This document shows positions 49,957-55,556 of a stretch of 55,556 nt of DNA, piece after piece. The first letter of the stretch is position 1, and every line of letters begins with the position of its first letter. This DNA comes from Accumulibacter sp036625275 (GTDB lineage: Bacteria > Pseudomonadota > Gammaproteobacteria > Burkholderiales > Rhodocyclaceae): contig NZ_JAZKUD010000018.1 in the NCBI RefSeq assembly GCF_036625275.1, forward strand, positions 1 through 55,556, given 5' to 3'. The notes below the pieces were generated by a model. The model saw only the letters and a program-made list of their open reading frames with translations, ran no database searches and was not told the origin of the DNA. A program made the position numbers and the translations under genes.

Positions 49957-51284
49957 CGTCCGCTGCGCCGCGACATTGCCTTGAGACAGACGAGAACGAA
50001 CATCAATCCGCCGATGACCGCGATCAGGCCGCCGAGGCCCATCATGCCCATGCCGATCTTCTGCGGTAGCGTCGTCAGCAACTGATCGGCACCGGCCACC
50101 TTGCGCTGCACGCCGTAACCCCCCGACCACGCCAGACCGAGCACATGCAACAACTGCCCGGCGCCATAAACGTAGGGTTGCCAGATTGCCATGCGGCCCG
50201 CCGGGCGGTTAAAACCGAGCTTCGGCAGCAGCACGTAGGCGAGTCCCATGAAGGCCAGCGTCACGCCGACCGTCGATCCGTGGTAATGCGCCGGAATGAC
50301 GACGTTCACCCCTTCGATCAGATAACCGAGCACCCCCCCGAGGGCAAACAGGATGAACGAAGCCAGCAGGGCGGACCTGGCCGGGCCGTCGAGATCAGTC
50401 GGCAGGCCGCGCAAGCGCCACAGAGACAGGGCGCCGAGGAGGATCAGCGGTCCCATGTAAGGGTGGCCCCAGAGCATCAGTTTGGCGAACAGCTCCATGT
50501 GCGGCAGCGAGCCGACCGGTACCCACAGATAGATTGCCGGCACGGCCAGCAGCGGCAGTGCTGCGACCAGAAAGAGTACCGACAGCGCACGAGCCGAGAC
50601 TCGCGACGGACGGCCGAGTTGCGCTGCGATCCAAAGCCAGGCGACGACCATCAGCAGGGCATGCTGGAACTGCAGAGTGTGTCCGCCGCCCCAGAACAAC
50701 ACTTCGTAATAAATCATTCCTTCGACCCAGGGCACCTGCGCCCAGGATACGTAGAAGGCACCCAGCGCCAGCAAGGCCGCGATGGCACCGAGGAAAGCGC
50801 CGAGGAGCAGCGGCTCGGCAAGCGGGCGCTGCGGCCAGGTGGTGACCAGGGCACGCAGCACGGTCAGGCTCGAGCCGGCAGCGAAGGTCCAGATCGAGGC
50901 AAAAAAAAGCGGTTGCTTGAGTACCGGGATATAGTTGTTGAGCATCGGTTCGGCGCCGGGGAAGAACGGTGAAACGGTCATCAGCGCCGTCCCCAGCGCC
51001 GCCAGACCGAAACCGACCCAGCCGAGCCACGTCAGGCTGGCGGTGCCGACGGCGCTCCAGATCACCGCGGCAAAGGCCATGAACCAGACGGCTACCGACA
51101 GGTCGACATGCACCACCAGCGCGGCCCGGAACAGATCCTTCAGCGGAAAGACATCCTGAATCCCCGGTGTCCGTGACAGGACCAGCAGTACCGCCAACAG
51201 ACCCGAACCGATCAGCGCCATCACCCCCAGCCACAGCCAGGCGCGTGCCAGATGGGTGGGGGTTCCCGAAGCGATCGCCGGCAT
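49953..51284 (-). CDS. Orphan haem-copper-oxidase-type subunit I
   Basis: The protein (443 residues from ATG 51284; a GTG at 51326 behind GAGGGAG is an alternative) has about 12 transmembrane helices. Histidines at the expected places are HVDLSVAVWFMAF (helix II, low-spin haem), WGGGHTLQFQHALL (helix VI, CuB or non-haem metal), MELF...WGHPYMGP (helix VII) and IPAHYHGSTVGVTLAFMG (helix X, two haem ligands). The helix VI Tyr of typical oxidases is not obvious; the residue is Phe in GHTLQF. No subunit II, cytochrome c or NorC-like partner is nearby. It may be a divergent oxidase or nitric oxide reductase. Confidence 0.75.
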   Translation of the reverse strand: MPAIASGTPTHLARAWLWLGVMALIGSGLLAVLLVLSRTPGIQDVFPLKDLFRAALVVHVDLSVAVWFMAFAAVIWSAVGTASLTWLGWVGFGLAALGTALMTVSPFFPGAEPMLNNYIPVLKQPLFFASIWTFAAGSSLTVLRALVTTWPQRPLAEPLLLGAFLGAIAALLALGAFYVSWAQVPWVEGMIYYEVLFWGGGHTLQFQHALLMVVAWLWIAAQLGRPSRVSARALSVLFLVAALPLLAVPAIYLWVPVGSLPHMELFAKLMLWGHPYMGPLILLGALSLWRLRGLPTDLDGPARSALLASFILFALGGVLGYLIEGVNVVIPAHYHGSTVGVTLAFMGLAYVLLPKLGFNRPAGRMAIWQPYVYGAGQLLHVLGLAWSGGYGVQRKVAGADQLLTTLPQKIGMGMMGLGGLIAVIGGLMFVLVCLKAMSRRSGR

Positions 51285-51545
51285 CACTGACGCTCGCGAA
51301 GAAACTGTCAAACCGTTTGAATCCACTGCTCCCTCGTGCGAAAAAACCAATGAGTATAGTTCGAAAACCGAGAAGTAGTTCCTCGCTGTTTTGCCAGTGC
51401 AACACATAATTCGTTTGCCTTGAACGAAATTCCTGACACCCCAGGAACGATGCCCTGAACGCCTTGTGCATCGGCATCCGATTCGTCAAGCAAGCACCGC
51501 CAGCGCCATCACCACCGCCATCGTCGCACGCAAGGAATTCTGAAT

Positions 51546-51776
51546 ATGAGAACCCTGGGAATCATCTTTGTTGTCACCTTCATGGCGGCCTTCGCCGGTA
51601 TCGCCGCCAAAGTCCCGCTGATTACGGCCAGCAGCTTTGCCAGGGTCATCGTCAGTGCGGCCATCGTTGCCGCGCTGCCAACGCTGATCTGCTGGGGAAT
51701 CGCTCGGACCATCAGGTTCTACCGGAATTGTCGCCTGACCCCTCGGGTGCAGGCCGAGATCGTTCGGCAGGAGTAG
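51546..51776 (+). CDS. Small membrane protein, function unknown
   Basis: A 76-residue frame with AAGGA upstream of its ATG encodes two hydrophobic segments (GIIFVVTFMAAFAGIAA and IVSAAIVAALPTLICWGIA) and a short charged tail. No motif is recognised. Its 3' end overlaps the C-terminal end of psd on the other strand by 65 bp. The gap it fills and its ribosome site support it, but a spurious frame cannot be excluded. Confidence 0.45.
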   Translation: MRTLGIIFVVTFMAAFAGIAAKVPLITASSFARVIVSAAIVAALPTLICWGIARTIRFYRNCRLTPRVQAEIVRQE

Positions 51777-52608
51777 CCATCATCTCGCCCATGCGGATCG
51801 GGCGGGCGGGCGCCCAGGCCGGATTGAAATGGAGCGTGTCTTTCGGAAAGAGTACGACCACCGTCGAGCCGAGCAGGAAGCGGCCCATTTCATCGCCTTT
51901 CTTCAGGACGATCTGCTGGTCGTCGTAGCGCCATTCACGGATTTCGCGGACACGCGGTGGGTTGACGATGCCGTGCCAGACGGTAGCCATGCTGCCGACG
52001 ATGGTTGCGCCGACCAGGATCAGGACGAAGGGGCCAAATCCGGCCTCGAAGACGCAAACGACCCGCTCATTGCGGGCGAACAATCCTGGCACGCCACGTG
52101 CTGTTGCCGGATTGACCGAGAATAGCGCGCCGGGAACATGGATCATTCGCGTCAGGCGGCCATCAACCGGCATGTGAATTCGGTGATAGTCGCGCGGACT
52201 GAGGTAGAGGGTTGCAAAAGCGCCGTTCTCGAAGCGGGCGGCGAGTGGACGGTCGCCGCCGACGAGGGCAACGGTCGAATAGCGATGACCTTTGGCCTGA
52301 AAAATCTGGTCGTGTTCGATGGCGCCAAACTGACTGATCGCACCATCGACCGGACAGAGAAAAGCGGCGTCGGCAAGTGGCCGGGCACCGGCACGCAGTG
52401 ATCGGGCAAAGAACTCGTTGAAGCTCCTGTAGCTGATCGGATCGGCATCGACGGCCTCGCTCAGGTCGACGCCATAGCGCTGAACGAACCAGCGGATGAC
52501 ACGGGTCGTCAGGCTGCCGGCTTCACTCTCGGCGAGCTTGCCGGCGATTGTGCTCAGAGCTTGTTTGGGCAGAAGGTATTGGGACAGTACGGCAAGACGG
52601 TCGGACAC
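51712..52608 (-). CDS. psd: Phosphatidylserine decarboxylase proenzyme
   Basis: Psd makes phosphatidylethanolamine from phosphatidylserine. From GTG 52608 (VSDRLAVLSQYLLPK, aligning with the E. coli start) the product is 298 residues. It has SYRSFNEFFARSLR, CPVDGAISQFG, the catalytic region YLSPRDYHRIHMP, and the self-cleavage site LGST in MGRFLLGSTVVVLFPKD, where Ser becomes the pyruvoyl group. A Ser/Arg/Gly-rich tail of about 25 residues follows the core and overlaps the small plus-strand frame. Single-gene unit. Confidence 0.93.
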   Translation of the reverse strand: MSDRLAVLSQYLLPKQALSTIAGKLAESEAGSLTTRVIRWFVQRYGVDLSEAVDADPISYRSFNEFFARSLRAGARPLADAAFLCPVDGAISQFGAIEHDQIFQAKGHRYSTVALVGGDRPLAARFENGAFATLYLSPRDYHRIHMPVDGRLTRMIHVPGALFSVNPATARGVPGLFARNERVVCVFEAGFGPFVLILVGATIVGSMATVWHGIVNPPRVREIREWRYDDQQIVLKKGDEMGRFLLGSTVVVLFPKDTLHFNPAWAPARPIRMGEMMATPAERSRPAPEGSGDNSGRT

Positions 52609-52701
52609 GATTGGGCCTGTGGGAGTGAAGGCGCAATTATACGGGTTCAAGCAACACTTTCATGCCCACCCGGCGCCTCTGGCAGGGCCATCGCATGAAT
52701 C

Positions 52702-52977
52702 TTATACAAGACTCAGGAGTTCGGCGCGGAAGGCGTCCGAAGAGGCGGCGATCAGTCGCTGAACCTTGAGGCCGCCTTTTGGTTTTACCGGAGCAAGGCG
52801 CAGGAGGTTCAAGACGAACTGGCGCAAGACGGCGAAATTTTGAGCGGCATGATCGGTGCGAGCGCGCATCTGGTCGTCGCCGAAAACGACATCCATGCAC
52901 CCATGCAGGCTGTTCTCGACGCACCAGTGCCTGTGGACGGCGTCATTCATGCGTTGCCCATCATGGGGTGTTAACAA
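52702..52977 (-). pseudogene. ISAs1-type transposase C-terminal remnant
   Basis: The 91-codon frame contains HRHWCVENSLHGCMDVVFGDDQ split by the window limits of the domain and ARTDHAAQNFAVLRQFVLNLL, the C-terminal DDE-glutamate region of ISAs1-family transposases. Full proteins are about 370 residues, so only the last quarter remains. The frame ends at 52702 with no upstream catalytic part and no visible terminal repeats. It lies between psd and the divergent ugpB, in a region otherwise empty of genes. Confidence 0.75.
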
Positions 52978-53060
52978 CCGGTTAGCGGCAAACCATCAGA
53001 CATGAGCCTCACAGGCCACCGCGGTCGGAGGATTACAATCGGATTGGCGGTCGCTGCCAC

Positions 53061-53066
53061 TATAAT
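53061..53066 (+). promoter_or_regulatory. Candidate -10 of ugpB
   Basis: An exact TATAAT lies about 35 bp upstream of the ugpB ATG, followed by an AGGAAGGA ribosome site (53088-53095). No good -35 was found at 16-18 bp; a PhoB-type activator is possible for ugp genes, but no clear Pho box was identified. Confidence 0.35.
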
Positions 53067-53099
53067 CACGTTCTTTTTTTCTGACCAGGAAGGATCGGC

Positions 53100-54377
53100 A
53101 TGCATTTACTCAGAATTCTCCCGGCGGCGGCATTGGCATTTGTACTGGCGGCGCCCGTTTCTTCGTTGTCGGTTGCGGCACCGACAACCATCGACCTCTC
53201 GCATCAGCTTGACGAAGAACGTGCCGAGCGACTCGAGAAACTGATCGAACGCTTCAACTCGCGGCAGAAGGACTATGAGGTCAAGCTGGTGCGCCGCGTT
53301 CAGGGCGATTCGCCCAAGGATCTCAACCTGGTGACGCGCGAGGAGCAGGCGCGCTTTGTCGCTGCAAAGGCAAATTTCAAACCTTTGCACCAGGTGATGA
53401 AGGAAGCGAACATGCCCCTCGATGGCGGCAAACTAGCGCCGGAACTGCGCGTCGGCCTGGGTGATGCCAAAGGAGGACTGTTTGCGTTGCCGATCGGGCT
53501 GTCGACGCCGGTGTTGTTCATCAACAAGATGGCCTTCCGCAAGGCCGGACTCGATCCGGAAAAACCGCCGAAAACCTGGGCGGAGATGCTGAAAGCCGCC
53601 GACAAGCTGTTCGATGCCGGCAGCACCTGTCCCTACACCACTTCCTGGCCGTCTTGGGTGCATATCGACAACCTGAGTTCCTGGAACGGCGTCGAGGTAT
53701 CCGACGCGAAGGGTCGCCTGAACTTCAACGGCCTGGTCCAGGTCAAGCACACGGCGATGCTGACCACCTGGGCGAAAGCCCGTTTCTTCATCTATTTCGG
53801 CCGTCGCGACGAGGCCGACAACCGTTTTGTCGCGGGGGAATGCGGCATGCTGACCAGTTCGTCTTCGCTCTACGGCGCGCTGCACGAGAGCCGCAAGGTC
53901 GAGGTCGGCGTTTCGTCGCTGCCGTATCACGACGATGTGCCGGGAGCACCGCAGCAGACGCTGGCCGGAGGTTACTCGCTGTGGGTCGGCGCCGGCCAGA
54001 AGCCGGCCGAGTACAAGGGGGTTGCGCAGTTCGTGAGTTTCCTGATGGAGCCCGATCTGCAGGTCGAGTTCAGTGCGGTGGCCGGCTTTCTACCGATGAC
54101 GCCGGCGGCGCGTGCGGCTGCGGGCAGCAAGCTGTTGAAGGCCGATACCGCCGGTCTCAATGTCGCTTACGCGCAGTTGCAGGGCCCAGGCGCTCTGCGT
54201 GCGCTGCGCGTTTCGGAGAATGAGCGGGTGCGGATCATCACCGAGGAGGAACTCGAAGCCGCCTGGGCGGGCAAGACGCCGGCCAAACAGGCGCTCGACA
54301 ACGCTGTCCAGCGGGGCAATCTCGTCCTTTCCGGAGCGTCAAAGGCACCAGCGCCGGCGCCGCAACGGAAGAAGTGA
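53100..54377 (+). CDS. ugpB: Glycerol-3-phosphate-type ABC substrate-binding protein
   Basis: The 425-residue protein has a signal peptide (LPAAALAFVLAAPVSSLSVA) and the family 1 solute-binding fold: RLEKLIERFNSRQ, LFALPIGLSTPVLFINK, TWAEMLKAADKLF, AGECGMLTSSSSLYG and LAGGYSLWVGAG. It resembles UgpB, which binds sn-glycerol-3-phosphate or glycerophosphodiesters. It is directly followed by ugpQ, supporting the assignment. No ugpA, ugpE or ugpC is adjacent, so permease and ATPase must be elsewhere or lost. Maltose-type sugars remain an alternative ligand. Confidence 0.85.
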   Translation: MHLLRILPAAALAFVLAAPVSSLSVAAPTTIDLSHQLDEERAERLEKLIERFNSRQKDYEVKLVRRVQGDSPKDLNLVTREEQARFVAAKANFKPLHQVMKEANMPLDGGKLAPELRVGLGDAKGGLFALPIGLSTPVLFINKMAFRKAGLDPEKPPKTWAEMLKAADKLFDAGSTCPYTTSWPSWVHIDNLSSWNGVEVSDAKGRLNFNGLVQVKHTAMLTTWAKARFFIYFGRRDEADNRFVAGECGMLTSSSSLYGALHESRKVEVGVSSLPYHDDVPGAPQQTLAGGYSLWVGAGQKPAEYKGVAQFVSFLMEPDLQVEFSAVAGFLPMTPAARAAAGSKLLKADTAGLNVAYAQLQGPGALRALRVSENERVRIITEEELEAAWAGKTPAKQALDNAVQRGNLVLSGASKAPAPAPQRKK

Positions 54378-55177
54378 TTGCGCCACGCCTCGGCTGGCGC
54401 TTGCCGCATGTTTTCGCGCACCGCTGCGGGGGCGCGCTGGCGCCGGAGAACACCCTGGCCGGTTTGCGCATCGCCGCCCGCTTGGGTCTGCGGGCGGTCG
54501 AATTCGACGTGATGCTGTCGGCAGACGCTTCGCCGTGGCTACTGCACGACGAAACGCTGGCCCGCACGACGAGCGGCGCCGGTCGGATATGCGAGACCTC
54601 TGATGCCGAACTGTCGGTCCTCGACGCCGGTGTTCGCCAGCATCCGGCATTTGCCGGCGAGCCGCTGCCGACACTGGCGTCGGCCGCCTTCGTCTGCAGG
54701 CAACTGGGTCTGCTGGCCAACGTCGAAATCAAACCGGCCGCCGGTTTCGACGCCCTGACCGGCGAGGTCGTCGCGCGCGCGCTGCGCGCGCTGTGGGCCG
54801 GCGCCGAACTGCCGCTGCTCTCGTCGTTTTCCGAAACGGCCTTGGCTGCGGCACGGGCGGCTGTCCCGGAACTGCCGCTCGGCATGCTTCATGAACGTCC
54901 GCCGACGGACTGGCTGGCGCGTCTCCGGCAGCTCGCAGCAGTGACCCTGCATTGTCACGTCGATTGCCTTGACGACGACCTGCTTGGCGAAGCGCGTGCC
55001 CATGGCATCCCGGTGCTTTGCTACACGGTCAATGATCCAGTGCTCGCAACCACGCTCTACCGGCGGGGGGTGGCGGCGGTGTTCAGCGATCGCATCGATT
55101 GTGTCGCCGAGGAATCGCGTCGCCGTGTCCGTCACGGGTGCAACCCGTCTCCCGCGCCCAAGGTTCAAGCGGTTTGA
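54374..55177 (+). CDS. ugpQ: Glycerophosphodiester phosphodiesterase UgpQ
   Basis: UgpQ hydrolyses glycerophosphodiesters to glycerol-3-phosphate and an alcohol. The 267-residue cytoplasmic protein starts at GTG overlapping the ugpB stop. It has the TIM-barrel motifs VFAHRCGGALAPENTL (the usual HRGG reads HRCGG), VEFDVMLSADASPWLLHDETL, NVEIKPAAG and LLSSFSETAL, close to E. coli UgpQ in order and length. Cytoplasmic location fits import of the diester first by the Ugp system. Confidence 0.92.
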   Translation: MIAPRLGWRLPHVFAHRCGGALAPENTLAGLRIAARLGLRAVEFDVMLSADASPWLLHDETLARTTSGAGRICETSDAELSVLDAGVRQHPAFAGEPLPTLASAAFVCRQLGLLANVEIKPAAGFDALTGEVVARALRALWAGAELPLLSSFSETALAAARAAVPELPLGMLHERPPTDWLARLRQLAAVTLHCHVDCLDDDLLGEARAHGIPVLCYTVNDPVLATTLYRRGVAAVFSDRIDCVAEESRRRVRHGCNPSPAPKVQAV

Positions 55178-55446
55178 GATATCGGCCAATCCTCGACCTC
55201 ATACAGAGTGGTATGTGGATACAGCCGCTCGGATTCGCGTCGAACACGGAAGGCGGTGAAGTCTTCCCATTGCTGATTGATGGCGATGCAGCGCAATTGC
55301 AGCATGGCTTGGGCGCCGGCCACCGTCCAGCGCATCCCGGTACGTTCCAGCCGATCCTTGACCACATGCCGACAGGCCCCCTCGATCACGACGGAGGCGA
55401 TGGGATACCCCGCTGCCAAATATTGGTCATATACCGTACGCGGTCA
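55165..55446 (-). pseudogene. ISKra4-type transposase C-terminal fragment
   Basis: The frame reads YDQYLAAGYPIASVVIEGAC (about 55434-55375), then RHVVKDRLERTGMRWT, AGAQAMLQLRCIAI and ends near 55165 after RLYPHTTLYEVE. This is the conserved C-terminal end of ISKra4-family transposases. Similarity stops near 55446, where a different frame (stop at 55444) begins, so the element is truncated at its 5' side. Together with the N-terminal piece at about 40.2 kb it shows this family was active here. Confidence 0.75.
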
Positions 55447-55556
55447 CAACTGCGCTTTCTGTAGGGTTTGAAAGTTGAGGCTCAAGAGGGAGTTCAGAGC
55501 CGTTTGGTGAATAGTGTGGGTATCGTCCAGGCAACCTTGGATGGCGTTCATGAAGG
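55444..55556 (-). CDS. Unrecognised frame cut by window edge
   Basis: A minus-strand frame of at least 37 codons (MNAIQGCLDDTHTIHQTALN and onward, ending LQKAQL) runs from the right window edge to a stop at 55444-55446, exactly where the ISKra4 fragment starts. It may be the tail of another truncated mobile element. No family was recognised. Confidence 0.25.
   Translation of the reverse strand, partial: FMNAIQGCLDDTHTIHQTALNSLLSLNFQTLQKAQL

Noticed and set aside
1..55556. CRISPR arrays and tRNA/rRNA genes
   Set aside because: No regularly spaced direct repeats and no cloverleaf-like or rRNA-like sequence were seen in the intergenic regions on reading both strands.

Overview
The window looks like a chromosomal segment of a high-GC betaproteobacterium, most likely of the Rhodocyclales (Candidatus Accumulibacter or a close relative). 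This assignment is inferred from gene content and order: a mdh / GntR / sdhCDAB-sdhE-gltA-sucA-sucB-lpd block, a cysE-iscR-(two cysteine desulfurases)-iscU-iscA-hscB-hscA-fdx-iscX block, a DUF3460 gene and ISKra4/ISAs1-type transposase remnants. No rRNA, tRNA or CRISPR array was seen. Most of the window is core metabolism; accessory DNA lies at both edges and at about 40-49 kb.

Layout. 1-4.7 kb is a defence/mobile-type patch on the minus strand: a ParD antitoxin cut by the window edge, a DUF559 endonuclease-like gene sitting inside a 71-bp inverted repeat, a small unknown gene and a large DUF499-family ATPase. 4.9-7 kb holds an orphan amino-acid-binding protein, a DUF2189 membrane protein and a MazG-like pyrophosphohydrolase. 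7.3-20 kb is the TCA-cycle block: malate dehydrogenase, diverging from a GntR/UTRA regulator, then succinate dehydrogenase and its assembly factor, citrate synthase and the complete 2-oxoglutarate dehydrogenase complex. 20-25.4 kb carries an MBL-fold hydrolase, an SRPBCC protein, a lipoprotein, an EEP-family nuclease, SuhB and TrmJ. 25.4-33.5 kb is cysE plus a complete ISC iron-sulfur assembly operon with an extra NifS-like desulfurase at its head and a DUF2237 gene translationally coupled at its tail. 33.6-40 kb has an EF-hand-type protein, DUF3460, a fused acyl-CoA ligase/GNAT acetyltransferase, OsmC and an erythromycin-esterase-like protein.

The most distinctive region is 41.5-49.3 kb. A B12-type radical SAM protein is followed by a tightly packed run: flavin-dependent halogenase, FkbO/Hyg5/XanB2-type chorismatase, MipA/OmpV outer-membrane protein, acyltransferase, family 2 glycosyltransferase and a CPA2-type antiporter. 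The enzymes recall aryl-polyene/xanthomonadin pigment loci, but no ketosynthase, acyl carrier protein, dehydratase or acyl-activating ligase is present here. It may therefore make a halogenated hydroxybenzoate-lipid or glycolipid, or be a detached part of a pigment pathway. 49.4-51.3 kb encodes an orphan haem-copper-oxidase-like subunit coupled to a TlpA thioredoxin. The right end has psd, an ISAs1 remnant, ugpB and ugpQ directly adjacent without permease genes, and an ISKra4 transposase 3' end.

Functions come from recognised protein motifs read by eye. No database search was run, and promoter, operator and terminator calls are pattern matches only.
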